The notes under the pieces were generated by a model. That model saw only the letters and a list, made by a program, of their open reading frames with translations. It ran no database searches and was not told the DNA's origin. A program made the translations under genes and the position numbers. A stretch of 64,000 bases of DNA from DATHTC01 sp035456465 (GTDB lineage: Bacteria; Actinomycetota; Thermoleophilia; Gaiellales; Gaiellaceae): NCBI GenBank assembly GCA_035456465.1, contig DATIDD010000032.1, positions 32,382-96,381 on the forward strand. Direction: 5' to 3'. Positions 32,990-41,726 of this stretch are shown here, one piece after another (position 1 is the first letter of the stretch; each line of letters opens with the position of its first letter).

Positions 32990-33409
32990 CTAGCGGGCGA
33001 ACTGCCATTTGAGGGGCTGGATGCCCTGGAGCTTCAGCTCCTTCGCGAGCGGCCTGCTCACGTCGAACTCGTGGCCGGGCGACGCGGGGCCCCGGTCGAT
33101 CACCTGCGTCAGCACGCGCACGTCGCCGAACTCGAGCACGAGCTTCGCGCCGCACGGGAGCACCGGGTGCGCGACCCCCATCGTCGTCGCGCCGATGGCG
33201 ATCCCGCACTTCGTCCGCTTCGCTCCCTGCTCGAACGCGTACGGGGCGACGAGAGCCGTGTACCAGTCGCCGGCGGCCACGGGCGTCGCCGACGCCTCGT
33301 CCTCCCCGCCGTCGCGGCCGGCCACGGCGGCGACGGCGAGGGCGATCGCGACCGCCAGGACCGCCACTGCCGCGAGCGCCGCCTCGCGCTGCAGCAGCGC
33401 GGAGGTCAC
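32990..33409 (-). CDS. RlpA-like double-psi beta-barrel protein
   Basis: A 139-residue protein: a short N-terminal membrane helix or signal anchor (about 9-30), an acidic linker, then a double-psi beta-barrel with the RlpA-type pattern GVAHPVLPCGAKLVL, VIDRGP and FDVSRPLAKEL. The Asp of DRGP and the Asp of FDVS match the family catalytic or structural positions. RlpA homologues are septal lytic transglycosylases acting on denuded glycan. Two Cys (about 83 and 98) may form a disulfide. GTG at 33409 overlaps the stop of the upstream coiled-coil gene (GTGA). Confidence 0.78.
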   Translation of the reverse strand: MTSALLQREAALAAVAVLAVAIALAVAAVAGRDGGEDEASATPVAAGDWYTALVAPYAFEQGAKRTKCGIAIGATTMGVAHPVLPCGAKLVLEFGDVRVLTQVIDRGPASPGHEFDVSRPLAKELKLQGIQPLKWQFAR

Positions 33410-34029
33410 GTCGCCAGGCCGGGCAGCGGTCCGGGGCGCTCGCCGCGCGGGCGCTCGACATCGAGCGCGCGCTCGCGGGGCCGGCCGCTCGACTCCCCGG
33501 CGCTGGCGACGATCGCGCGCGCGACCTCGGCCACCGCGTCCTCGCCGAGACCGGCCGCCGCGAGCAGCTGCTCGGCGCTCGCCTGCGCCCGTTCGAGGAT
33601 CGCCGCGGCCTGCGCGCGGGCCCACTCCAGCGTCTGCTCGACGTCGGCGCGCGCGGCGCTCGCGAGCTCGGTCGCCGCCCGGCGCGCCGCCTCGAGCTGC
33701 TCGTCTCGCTCGGCGTCCATCCGGGCGAGGAGCTCGGACGCCGCGTCCTGGGCGTCGTGCTCGAGCGCGTCGGCGAACGCCGCGGCCGTGCGGATCAGGT
33801 GCAGCGCGTCGGCGCGGACCGCGTGCCCCGAAGGCTCGACGTACGCGCCGTGCCGCGCGCTCTCGAGCACCCGCAGCTGCGCCTCCAGCCGCTCGATGCG
33901 CCGCCGGAACGCGTCGAACGCGTCGCGCACGCGGGCCGGGTCGTAGCCGCCGCGCCCGACGGTCGGCAGCTCGTCGAGCCGCGGCAGCGCTCCTGCGGCG
34001 AGGGCGTCGCCGCCTGCGGGCTCCTCCAT
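33406..34029 (-). CDS. Coiled-coil protein, possibly DivIVA-like
   Basis: A 207-residue protein whose middle (about 35-60 and 75-165) is strongly predicted coiled coil, rich in Ala, Glu and Arg (for example FDAFRRRIERLEAQLRVLES). The N-terminus contains GRGGYDPARVRDAFDAF, a short motif reminiscent of the segment after the DivIVA N-domain, but the family is not certain. ATG at 34029 follows GGAGGAG by a few bases, one of the better SD sites in the window. It is paired with the RlpA-like gene, suggesting a septum or cell-wall role (inference). Confidence 0.6.
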   Translation of the reverse strand: MEEPAGGDALAAGALPRLDELPTVGRGGYDPARVRDAFDAFRRRIERLEAQLRVLESARHGAYVEPSGHAVRADALHLIRTAAAFADALEHDAQDAASELLARMDAERDEQLEAARRAATELASAARADVEQTLEWARAQAAAILERAQASAEQLLAAAGLGEDAVAEVARAIVASAGESSGRPRERALDVERPRGERPGPLPGLAT

Positions 34030-34066
34030 CGACAGGGTCTCCTCCTCGGTCGCGGCGCGGACGCAG

Positions 34067-34072
34067 ACAGTA
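34067..34072 (-). promoter_or_regulatory. Possible -10 box (TACTGT) for the coiled-coil/RlpA-like pair
   Basis: TACTGT in the 80-base gap downstream of aspS, 37 bases before the ATG. In contrast to most promoters here it leaves room for a leader, which matches the presence of an SD. Confidence 0.35.
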
Positions 34073-34109
34073 TGGCCGACGTCCCGGCGGGAGGCCCGGC
34101 GTCGACGGG

Positions 34110-35855
34110 CTACGGCTCGCGCTCGATCGCGGCGATCCCCAGCTCGCGGAGCACCGCCTCGGGCATGGGCGTCGGCGCCCCGGACAACGGGTCGGAGCCG
34201 CTCGAGACCTTGGGGAAGGCGACGACCTCGCGGATGTTCGGCTCGCCGGCGAGCAGGGCCACGAAGCGGTCGATCCCGAGCGCGAACCCTCCGTGGGGTG
34301 GCGCGCCGAGCTGGAGCGCCTCGAGCAGGAACCCGAACTTCTCGCGCGCCTCGTCGTCGCTCAGCCCGAGGGCGCGGAAGACGCGCCGCTGCGTCTCCTG
34401 ATCGTGGATCCGGATCGAGCCGGAGCCGAGCTCCCAGCCGTTCCAGACGAGGTCGTACGCCTGGCTGACCGCCTCGCCGCGCCGGTCGGTGTCGATCAGC
34501 TCCTCGTCCCCGGCGCGGACGCCGGTGAACGGGTGGTGCGAGAACGTCCAGTGCCCCTCCTCCTCGTCCCACTCGAACAGCGGGAAGTCGATCACCCACA
34601 GGAAGCGGTCGTGTGCGGGGTCGGCGAGCTGCAGCTCACGGCCGAGATGCGTGCGGAGGCCGCCGAGCACGCGCGCGACGACGTGCGGCTCGCCGGCCGC
34701 GAACAGGACGGTCGTGCCGGGGTCACTGCGGAACGCGGCGAGCTCGGCCTCCGAGAGGAACTTGGCGATCGGCGAGCGCACCTCGCCGCTCTCGTCGACG
34801 ACGACGTAGGCGAGCCCCTTGGCGCCCCACTGCCTCGCGACCTCCTCGAGCGCCGCGAGCTCGCTGCGCGAGAACGCGCGCGGCGCGACGAGGAAGCGCA
34901 CGGCCGGGGCGTTCGCGAACACGCCGAACCCGGAGCCGCGCGTGACCTCGGTCGCGTCGTGGATCTCGAGCCCGAAGCGCAGGTCGGGCTTGTCGGAGCC
35001 GAAGCGGGCGATCACGTCCGCGTACGGCAGGCGCGGGAACGGACGCGGCGGCGGCTCGCGGCCGAGCGCCTCGAACGACGCGACGACCGCCTGCTCCAGC
35101 ACGTCGAACACCTCCTCGCGGTCGGTGAACGCAAGCTCGACGTCGAGCTGCCGGAACTCGAACTGCCGGTCGGCGCGGAGATCCTCGTCCCGCCAGCAGC
35201 TGGCGATCTGGTAGTAGCGGTCGAAGCCGCTGATCATGAACAGCTGTTTGAACAGCTGCGGCGACTGCGCCAGCGCGAAGAACCGCCCGGGCTGGAGGCG
35301 CACCGGGACGAGGAAGTCGCGCGCGCCCTCGGGCGTCCCCTTGATCAGGCTCGGGGTCCAGAGGTCGACGAAGCCGAGCCCCTCCATCGTCCGTCGGATC
35401 GCGGCGATCACCGTCGCGGACAGCCGGAGGTTGCGCTGCATCCGTCCACGACGGAGATCGAGCCACCGATAGCGCAAGCGGAGCGTCTCGTCCACGCCGT
35501 CGTCGTCGAGCTGGAACGGCAGCGGCTCCGACGGCGAGACGACCTCGAGCCGGTCGACGGCGATCTCGACCTCCCCCGTCGGCAGGTTCGGGTTCACGTT
35601 CTCGGGCGACCGACGGACGACCTCTCCTTCGGCGCGGAGCACGTACTCGTTGCGGACGTCGTGGGCGACGGCAGCGGCCGCCGCGGCGCGCTCGGGGTTC
35701 GTCACCAGCTGGACGATGCCGGTGTGGTCGCGGAGGTCGACGAAGACCAGGCCGCCGTGGTCGCGGCGGGTGTCGGCCCAGCCCGCGACCGTGACCCGGC
35801 GCCCGACGTCGTCGCCGCGGAGCTCGCCGCAGTGGAGGTCGCGCCAATCGCTCAT
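34110..35855 (-). CDS. aspS: Aspartyl-tRNA synthetase
   Basis: A 581-residue class II synthetase. N-terminal OB-fold anticodon domain (about 1-105; GWADTRRDHGGLVFVDLRD), catalytic domain with motif 2 (CWRDEDLRADRQFEFRQLDVE), a bacterial GAD insertion (about 285-415) and motif 3 (GFALGIDRFVALLAGE) near the C-terminus. Whether it is discriminating or also charges Asn-tRNA cannot be read from the sequence. ATG overlaps the stop of hisS (ATGA). Confidence 0.96.
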   Translation of the reverse strand: MSDWRDLHCGELRGDDVGRRVTVAGWADTRRDHGGLVFVDLRDHTGIVQLVTNPERAAAAAAVAHDVRNEYVLRAEGEVVRRSPENVNPNLPTGEVEIAVDRLEVVSPSEPLPFQLDDDGVDETLRLRYRWLDLRRGRMQRNLRLSATVIAAIRRTMEGLGFVDLWTPSLIKGTPEGARDFLVPVRLQPGRFFALAQSPQLFKQLFMISGFDRYYQIASCWRDEDLRADRQFEFRQLDVELAFTDREEVFDVLEQAVVASFEALGREPPPRPFPRLPYADVIARFGSDKPDLRFGLEIHDATEVTRGSGFGVFANAPAVRFLVAPRAFSRSELAALEEVARQWGAKGLAYVVVDESGEVRSPIAKFLSEAELAAFRSDPGTTVLFAAGEPHVVARVLGGLRTHLGRELQLADPAHDRFLWVIDFPLFEWDEEEGHWTFSHHPFTGVRAGDEELIDTDRRGEAVSQAYDLVWNGWELGSGSIRIHDQETQRRVFRALGLSDDEAREKFGFLLEALQLGAPPHGGFALGIDRFVALLAGEPNIREVVAFPKVSSGSDPLSGAPTPMPEAVLRELGIAAIEREP

Positions 35856-37087
35856 CGGGCGCGGAGCCTAGCGGCGAGGTCGTCGAGCGCGACCTCCTCG
35901 TCGGGCCGGTCTCGGCGCCGGATCGTGGCGCCGTCGCCGCGGACGACGACGGTCGCGGCCGCGCGCAGCCGGCCGGCCTGGGTGAGCTGGCCCTTCAGCG
36001 AGCGTCCGGCGTAGTCGGTGTCGCAGGCGACGCCGGCCCGCCGCAGCTCGGCCAGGAGCGCCGCCACGGCCGCGCGGTCGGCGTCCGGCTCGACGGCGAC
36101 GAAGACGTCGATCGCGCCGTCCTCGCCGGCACCCTCGTCCGTCAGCGAGAGCAGCAGGCGCTCGATCCCGGCGCCGAACCCGATCGCCGGTGTCGGCGGC
36201 CCCCCGAGCTCCGTGATCAGGCCGTCGTACCGGCCACCGCCGACGATCGACGACTGCGCTCCGATCGCCTCGTCGACGAACTCGAAGGTCGTGCGCGTGT
36301 AGTAGTCGAGGCCGCGGACGAGCGTCGGCTGCAGCTCGTACGCCACCCCGAGGCGGTCGAGGTAGGCGCGCACGCGGTCGAAGTGCTCCCGGCACGGGCC
36401 GCACAGCGACTCCCCGATCGTCGGCGCGTCGCGGAGCGCGGCCTGTACCCGCTCGTCCTTCACGTCGAAGACGCGCAGCGGGCTCGTCGCGCGCTTCGCG
36501 CGCGCCTCCTCGTCGAGGACGTCGTCGTGGCCGTCGAGCCATGCCTCCAGGCGCTCGAGGTAGGCCGGACGACAGGTGGGGTCGCCGATCGAGTTCAGCA
36601 GCAACCGGTAGCGGGTCGCGCCGAGCCGGCGGAGCAGCTCGTCGTAGAGCCAGATCAGCTCGGCGTCGACGGCCGGGTCGTCCGAGCCGATCGCCACGAC
36701 CGACCGCTGCCAGTGCTCGCGGTAGCGGCCCCGCTGCGGCGCCGCGTACCGGTACATCGTCGCCACCGTGTAGAGCTTCACCGGCTGCGGGAGACGGTGC
36801 ATCCCGTGCTCGACGTACGCCCGGCAGATGGGTGCGGTCCCCTCGGGACGGAGGGTGAGCGAGCGGCCGCCCCGGTCGGTGAAGGTGTACATCTCCTTCT
36901 GCACCACGTCCGACCCCTCGCCCGACGTCCGGGCGAACAGCTCCGTGTCCTCGAATCCGGGTGTCTGGATGCGGCGGTAGCCGGCGCTCGCCAGCAGCGC
37001 CTCGGCGGTCTCCAGCACGCGACGCCACGCCGGCCACTCGTCCGGGGTGATGTCGTGAGTGCCGCGCGGCGCCTCGAACCGGCTCAC
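35852..37087 (-). CDS. hisS: Histidyl-tRNA synthetase
   Basis: A 411-residue class II synthetase. Recognisable are APRGTHDITPDEW, motif 2 (TLRPEGTAPICRAYV and the MYRYAAPQRGRYREHWQ region), the HisA segment LVRGLDYYTRTTFEF and motif 3 (PAIGFGAGIERLLL). The C-terminal anticodon domain runs from about 325. GTG at 37087 overlaps the MBL-fold gene stop (GTGA). The order MBL hydrolase-hisS-aspS is common in actinobacteria. Confidence 0.96.
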   Translation of the reverse strand: MSRFEAPRGTHDITPDEWPAWRRVLETAEALLASAGYRRIQTPGFEDTELFARTSGEGSDVVQKEMYTFTDRGGRSLTLRPEGTAPICRAYVEHGMHRLPQPVKLYTVATMYRYAAPQRGRYREHWQRSVVAIGSDDPAVDAELIWLYDELLRRLGATRYRLLLNSIGDPTCRPAYLERLEAWLDGHDDVLDEEARAKRATSPLRVFDVKDERVQAALRDAPTIGESLCGPCREHFDRVRAYLDRLGVAYELQPTLVRGLDYYTRTTFEFVDEAIGAQSSIVGGGRYDGLITELGGPPTPAIGFGAGIERLLLSLTDEGAGEDGAIDVFVAVEPDADRAAVAALLAELRRAGVACDTDYAGRSLKGQLTQAGRLRAAATVVVRGDGATIRRRDRPDEEVALDDLAARLRAR

Positions 37088-37725
37088 GAGGCGCGGAGCT
37101 CGGCGAGGAAGGGGTTGTGCGCGAGCTCGTCGCCCAGCGTCGTGGGCGGGCCGTGGCCGGCGTAGACGACCGTGCCGGCCGCGAATCGGCCGGCGAGGGT
37201 CCGGATCGAGCCCAGCAGGGTCTCCCAGTCGCCGCCCGGGAGGTCGACGCGTCCGACGGAGCCGGCGAAGAGGACATCACCCGAGAAGAGCGCGCCGGCG
37301 ACGGCGAAGGCGAGGTGGAAGGGCGAGTGCCCCGGCACGGGGAGCGTCTCGAAGCGGAGGCCTGCGACCTCGAGCGTCTCGTCGCCCTGGAGCTGCACGT
37401 CGGGCCGGTGCCCGCGGATCCGGATGCCGAGCGCGGCATACACGTCGTCCGGCCGCTCGAGGACGAACGCCTCCCCGGCCGCCGCGTACACGGGCGCGCC
37501 CGTCGCCTCGGCGAGCTCCGCGACGGCGCCGATGTGGTCGTAGTGCGTGTGCGTGACGAGGATGGCGACGCAGCGGGCACCGGTGCGGGCGAGCTGGAGC
37601 CGCAGCTCGACGGCGTCGGCTCCCGGGTCGATCACGACCGCCTCCTCGGCGGCGCGGTCGGCTCGCACGACGTAGCAGTTCGTCCGGCTCGGGCCCAGCT
37701 CGTAGCGATCGACGGCGAGCGGCAT
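37084..37725 (-). CDS. Metallo-beta-lactamase-fold hydrolase (glyoxalase II-like)
   Basis: A 213-residue MBL-fold protein with the metal motif THTHYDH, later His in PGHSPFH, Asp in FSGDVLF and His in YAGHGP. It resembles the single-domain hydroxyacylglutathione hydrolase-like proteins near hisS; a true glyoxalase II role is unproven, particularly as actinobacteria often lack glutathione. ATG at 37725 is chosen because a TACACT -10 ends 10 bases upstream; a frame extension of 16 residues exists but crosses that box. Confidence 0.85.
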   Translation of the reverse strand: MPLAVDRYELGPSRTNCYVVRADRAAEEAVVIDPGADAVELRLQLARTGARCVAILVTHTHYDHIGAVAELAEATGAPVYAAAGEAFVLERPDDVYAALGIRIRGHRPDVQLQGDETLEVAGLRFETLPVPGHSPFHLAFAVAGALFSGDVLFAGSVGRVDLPGGDWETLLGSIRTLAGRFAAGTVVYAGHGPPTTLGDELAHNPFLAELRAS

Positions 37726-37735
37726 GGCCGCGGCG

Positions 37736-37773
37736 AGTGTATCGCCGCCCCTCCGAACGGCCTCTTGTAGCAT
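37736..37773. promoter_or_regulatory. Divergent -10 boxes for the MBL hydrolase and cupin genes
   Basis: TACACT (minus strand, 37736-37741) ends 10 bases before the MBL ATG. TAGCAT (plus strand, 37768-37773) ends eight bases before the cupin GTG. Both predict leaderless transcripts from one short intergenic region. Confidence 0.45.
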
Positions 37774-37781
37774 CGCCGCGG

Positions 37782-38123
37782 GTGCAGCACTGGGACCTCA
37801 GGACGATCCCGGCGCCGGCCGGGACGCGCGATCCGTCGGTGCTCCACACGGCCGACGGCGCGCGCGCCGTGCTCGTGCGGCTCGACCCCGGCCAGGAGCT
37901 CGGCGAGCACGAGGTCAAGGAGCGGGCGTGGCTCTTCGTCGTCGAGGGCTCGGTCGTGATCGAGAGCGACGACGGCCGTGTCGAGGCGGGCGCGGGCGCG
38001 CTCGCCACGTTCGAGCCGCAGGAGCGGCACGCCGTCCGCAGCCCCGAAGGCGCGCGGATCCTGCTGCTGCTGGCCCCGTGGCCCGGCGAGGGCCACTACC
38101 GCGGCGGCGACGAGCCTCGGTAG
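37782..38123 (+). CDS. Small cupin-domain protein
   Basis: A 113-residue single cupin barrel (VLVRLDPGQELGEHEVKERA as the first motif; GALATFEPQERHAVRSPEGA as the second). The usual metal His residues are only partly kept: His in EHEVKE and His in ERHAV are present, so a metal site is possible. Function unknown; proteins of this size often bind small ligands. GTG at 37782 is preferred because of the upstream -10; an earlier GTG at 37737 lies before that box. Confidence 0.72.
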   Translation: MQHWDLRTIPAPAGTRDPSVLHTADGARAVLVRLDPGQELGEHEVKERAWLFVVEGSVVIESDDGRVEAGAGALATFEPQERHAVRSPEGARILLLLAPWPGEGHYRGGDEPR

Positions 38124-38129
38124 GGACGG

Positions 38130-38546
38130 CTAGCGGGGCTTCGCGGCCGCGCTGCCTCCCGCGCGCTCGCGCTCGGCGCGCTTCTGCCAGACGCGGTAGG
38201 TCATCCGGTCCATCAGGTAGCTGAAGGGCAGGAAGATCACGAGCAGCTGCACGGTGAAGAACGCGCGCTCGGCGTACGTCGTGTCGGGTTCGAGCACGCT
38301 CATCAGCAGGAACATGGCGGGCGCGAACAGGAGCCCGCGCTTGAGCACGCGCCGCCACGACGCCGGCTGCACGCCCCGCGGCCGCACCGGCTCGCGCGTC
38401 GCCTGCTTCGCCGCCGCGCGGCCGTTCGTCGCGGCCGTCGCCTCCTCGGGCGGCTCGACCTCGTTCCCCTCTGCGTCGAGGTAGACGACCTCGTACTCGT
38501 GACGCCGCCCCTTCGTCCGGCGCCGGCGCTGCTTCTTCGTCGCCAT
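38130..38546 (-). CDS. Actinobacterial membrane protein of unknown function
   Basis: A 138-residue protein with a very basic N-terminus (ATKKQRRRRTKGRRHEY), a 30-residue linker and two predicted membrane helices (about 72-88 and 95-115) followed by a basic tail (MDRMTYRVWQKRAERERAG). Homologues of unknown function are expected in related actinobacteria, but I do not recognise a named family. ATG at 38546 is seven bases after TACGCT, so it is transcribed apart from hutI despite only a 5-base gap. Confidence 0.7.
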   Translation of the reverse strand: MATKKQRRRRTKGRRHEYEVVYLDAEGNEVEPPEEATAATNGRAAAKQATREPVRPRGVQPASWRRVLKRGLLFAPAMFLLMSVLEPDTTYAERAFFTVQLLVIFLPFSYLMDRMTYRVWQKRAERERAGGSAAAKPR

Positions 38547-38551
38547 CGGGG

Positions 38552-39784
38552 CTAGCGTATCCGGACGGGGTCGCCGCCGAGAAGGACGGTATGGACGACC
38601 GGGCCGCCGAGGTGGTACGCGAGGTAGCGCCAGTCCGGCGCGTCGAGGAGGACGAGGTCGGCGCGGTATCCGGGCGCGATGCGGCCGACCGTGCCCGCCG
38701 TCCCGAGCACGTGCGCCGCGTTCACGGTGACTGCCGCGAGCGCCTCGGCCGGTGACAACCGGAGCTGCGTGGCCGCGAGCGAGCAGACGAGCGGAAGGCT
38801 CTCGCAGAACGCGCTGCCGGGGTTGAAGTCGGTCGCGAGCGCGACGGCCGCGCCGGCGTCGACGAGCTGCCGCGCCGGCGGCATCGGGCGGCCGAGGAAG
38901 AGGGCGCTCGCCGGCAGGCAGACGGCGGTGACGTCGCTCGCGGCCAGCGCGCGCACGCCCTCGTCGCCCGTGGCCTCGAGGTGGTCGACCGACCTCGCCC
39001 CCAGCTCGATCGCGAGCGGCACCGCGCCCGACTCGGTGAACTGGTCGCCGTGCAGGCGGAGCGTGAGCCCGGCGTCCCGGCAGGCCTCCAGGTACCGACG
39101 CGCCTGCTCGGCGTCGAACGCCCCCTGCTCGAGGAACACGTCGGCCGCCACGGCGACCCTCGCAGCCTCCGGGAGCACCTCCGCGAGCGCGAAGTCAAGG
39201 TAGGCGTCGGCGTCGCCGTCGTACTCCGGCGCGATCGCGTGGGCCCCGAGCCACGTCGGCACGCCCCCGGCATCGCGGATCACCCGCAGCGAGGCCACCT
39301 CGGTGGCGCGGTCGAGGCCGTAGCCCGACTTCGACTCCCACGTCGTCGTCCCCGCGGCGAGCATCCACGCCCGGTGGCGGGCAAGGGCCTCGGCGAGGCC
39401 GCCGGCCCCGGCGTCCCGCGTCGCGCGGACGGTCGAGAGGATCCCCCCGCCGGCAGCGTGGAGCTCCTCGTACGTCGCCCCGCCCGCCCGGAGCGAGAAC
39501 TCCTCGACCCGGTCCCCCGCGAACGCGGCGTGGGTGTGGCAGTCGACGAGACCCGGCACGCCACAGAGGCCGCGACCGTCCAGCTCGACGACGTCGCCGT
39601 CGATCGGCCCGAGGTCGCGCATCCGTCCGGTGGCGACGATCGCGCCGCCGTCGCAGAGGACGTACGCGTCGTGGACGAGCTCGACCTCCGCGAGCGCTCG
39701 CCCGCGCAGGGGCGCCTCGCGCCCGACGGGCGTCGCGAGCTGCTCCAGGTCGCGGACGAGGAGCCGCGCGGGCGCGCCGCTCAC
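38552..39784 (-). CDS. hutI: Imidazolonepropionase
   Basis: Third enzyme of histidine breakdown, hydrolysing imidazolonepropionate to N-formiminoglutamate. The 410-residue amidohydrolase has the metal motif VDCHTHAAF near 75, ESKSGYGLD, the catalytic GDQF(T) segment, VDHLEATGDEG and ATDFNPGS. GTG at 39784 overlaps the hutU stop (GTGA). It ends the hutH-membrane protein-hutU-hutI operon. Confidence 0.94.
   Translation of the reverse strand: MSGAPARLLVRDLEQLATPVGREAPLRGRALAEVELVHDAYVLCDGGAIVATGRMRDLGPIDGDVVELDGRGLCGVPGLVDCHTHAAFAGDRVEEFSLRAGGATYEELHAAGGGILSTVRATRDAGAGGLAEALARHRAWMLAAGTTTWESKSGYGLDRATEVASLRVIRDAGGVPTWLGAHAIAPEYDGDADAYLDFALAEVLPEAARVAVAADVFLEQGAFDAEQARRYLEACRDAGLTLRLHGDQFTESGAVPLAIELGARSVDHLEATGDEGVRALAASDVTAVCLPASALFLGRPMPPARQLVDAGAAVALATDFNPGSAFCESLPLVCSLAATQLRLSPAEALAAVTVNAAHVLGTAGTVGRIAPGYRADLVLLDAPDWRYLAYHLGGPVVHTVLLGGDPVRIR
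38554..38559 (-). promoter_or_regulatory. -10 box (TACGCT) for the 138-residue membrane protein
   Basis: TACGCT seven bases before the ATG at 38546; it overlaps the last bases of hutI. Confidence 0.45.
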
Positions 39785-41490
39785 CGCGCGCCGGGTGCCA
39801 TCGGCGGCTCGAGGCCGTGCCCGGCCGCGGCGGCCTGCGCGTCCGGGTACCCCGCGTCGAGGTGGCGCATGACGCCGATCCCAGGGTCGGCGGTCAGCAC
39901 GCGCTCGAGCCGCTCGCCCGCGTCGGCGGTGCCGTCGGCGAGGACGACCATGCCGGCGTGGATCGAGTTGCCGATCCCGACGCCGCCGCCGTGGTGGACG
40001 CTGACCCACGTCGCTCCCGCCGCGACGTTGACGAGCGCGTTGAGGATCGGCCAGTCGGCGATCGCGTCGGACCCGTCCTGCATCGACTCCGTCTCGCGGT
40101 AGGGCGAGGCCACCGAGCCCGAGTCGAGGTGGTCGCGCCCGATCACGACGGGCGCGCGTAGGCGACCGCTGCGCACGAGCTCGTTGATCGCGAGACCGGC
40201 CCGCGCACGGTCACCGAGCCCGAGCCAGCAGATGCGGGCCGGAAGCCCCTGGAAGGCGACCCGCCCCGGGGCCAGGTCGAGCCACCGCTGGAGCAGCGCA
40301 TCGTCGGGGAACAGCTCCCGGAGGGTCGCGTCGATCGCGGCGATGTCCGCCTCGTCGCCCGACAGCGCGGCCCACCGAAACGGGCCGATCCCACGGCAGA
40401 AGAGCGGCCGGATATAGGCCGGGACGAAGCCCGGGTATGAGAAGGCCTCCGCTACGCCCGCCGCTTCGGCCTCACCTCGCAGGTTGTTGCCATAGTCGAA
40501 AACATAGGCACCCTGACGGACGTATTCCAAGAGGCCGCGGACATGCGTTGCGATGCTGGTGCGAGCTCGTGACAGGTACTCCTCGGGATCCGAGGCACGC
40601 AGCGCCGTCGCCTCGGCAACGGAGAGCCCGACGGGGACGTACCCGTTCAGCGGGTCGTGCGCAGCGGTCTGGTCGGTGACGAGGTCGAACGGCTCGCCGC
40701 GCCGCGCGAGCTCGGGCACGACGTCCGCGGCGTTCCCGAGCAGCCCGATCGAGAGCGCCCGTCGGTCGCGCGCGGCGGCGCGCAGGCGCGCCACCGCGTC
40801 GTCGAGCGACTCGGTCGCCTCGTCGAGGTAGCCGGTCTCGAGCCGTCGCTCGATCCGGCTCGGGTCGATCTCGACGCAGAGGATCGCGGCGCCGGCCATC
40901 GTCGCGGCGAGCGGCTGGGCCCCGCCCATGCCGCCGAGCCCCGCCGTCAGCACCGTCCGGCCCGCCAGGTCGGGCGTCCCGAAATGCCGCTCCGCGGCGG
41001 CCGCGAAGGTCTGGTAGGTGCCCTGGAGGATGCCCTGCGTGCCGATGTAGATCCACGATCCGGCCGTCATCTGGCCGTACATCGTCAGGCCGAGCGCCTC
41101 GAGCCGGCGGAACTCGTCCCACGTCGCCCACCGCGGCACGAGCAGGGCGTTGGCGATGAGGACCCGGGGCGCGCCCGGATGTGTCGTGAAGACGGCGACG
41201 GGCTTGCCGCTCTGGACGAGGAGCGTCTCGTCGTCCCCCAGGCGGAGCAGGCTGCGGACGAGCCCGCGGAGCGCGTCGTGACTCCGCGCAGCCCGACCCG
41301 AGCCGCCGTAGACGACGAGCTGCTCCGGATGCTCGGCCACCTCGGGGTCGAGGTTGTTCAGGAGCATCCGCAGCGGCGCCTCGGTCTGCCACGAACGGGC
41401 GTTGAGCGCGGTCCCGCGGGGCGCGTGGATGCGGGAGAGGTCGCCGCAGAGCGCCTCGACCCGCGCGTCGAGCGTCTCGGTCGCGCTCAC
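39781..41490 (-). CDS. hutU: Urocanate hydratase
   Basis: Second enzyme of histidine breakdown: NAD-dependent hydration of urocanate. The 569-residue length is normal. Family segments include ARSWQTEAPLRMLLNNLDPEV, YVGGSGRAARS-like YGGSGRAARS, GTYQTFAAAA, the NAD loop LTAGLGGMGGAQPLA, DQTAAHDPLNGYVP, the active-site CRGIGPFRW and HHGGGVGIGNSIH. GTG at 41490 overlaps the stop of the small membrane protein gene (GTGA). Confidence 0.96.
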   Translation of the reverse strand: MSATETLDARVEALCGDLSRIHAPRGTALNARSWQTEAPLRMLLNNLDPEVAEHPEQLVVYGGSGRAARSHDALRGLVRSLLRLGDDETLLVQSGKPVAVFTTHPGAPRVLIANALLVPRWATWDEFRRLEALGLTMYGQMTAGSWIYIGTQGILQGTYQTFAAAAERHFGTPDLAGRTVLTAGLGGMGGAQPLAATMAGAAILCVEIDPSRIERRLETGYLDEATESLDDAVARLRAAARDRRALSIGLLGNAADVVPELARRGEPFDLVTDQTAAHDPLNGYVPVGLSVAEATALRASDPEEYLSRARTSIATHVRGLLEYVRQGAYVFDYGNNLRGEAEAAGVAEAFSYPGFVPAYIRPLFCRGIGPFRWAALSGDEADIAAIDATLRELFPDDALLQRWLDLAPGRVAFQGLPARICWLGLGDRARAGLAINELVRSGRLRAPVVIGRDHLDSGSVASPYRETESMQDGSDAIADWPILNALVNVAAGATWVSVHHGGGVGIGNSIHAGMVVLADGTADAGERLERVLTADPGIGVMRHLDAGYPDAQAAAAGHGLEPPMAPGAR

Positions 41491-41726
41491 CGACCGCGCC
41501 GCCGCTCCGCCTCGAGCCGCTTGTGCCATCGCCACCAGCTCCAGCCCGTCGCGATCACGAACGCGAACACGCCCCACACGAGTGCCCGGCCGATGCTCCC
41601 GCCGGTCAGCCACGCGACGAGCACCACGAGGACGGCCAGCGCGAGGTAGGCGAGCGCCGAGTCGCGGTACGGGTGCTTCGGGCTCGGCCGGTCGGGCACG
41701 TCCTGCCAGTTCAGCCGCCGGCTCAC
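41487..41726 (-). CDS. Small two-helix membrane protein inside the hut operon
   Basis: A 79-residue protein with predicted helices at about 26-44 (ALAYLALAVLVVLVAWLTGG) and 47-64 (GRALVWGVFAFVIATGWSWW) and a basic C-terminus (RWHKRLEAERRRGR). It overlaps hutH and hutU by 4 bases each (GTGA), so it is surely coexpressed with them. It is not a known Hut enzyme or transporter; a helper role in uptake or localisation is only a guess. Confidence 0.72.
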   Translation of the reverse strand: MSRRLNWQDVPDRPSPKHPYRDSALAYLALAVLVVLVAWLTGGSIGRALVWGVFAFVIATGWSWWRWHKRLEAERRRGR

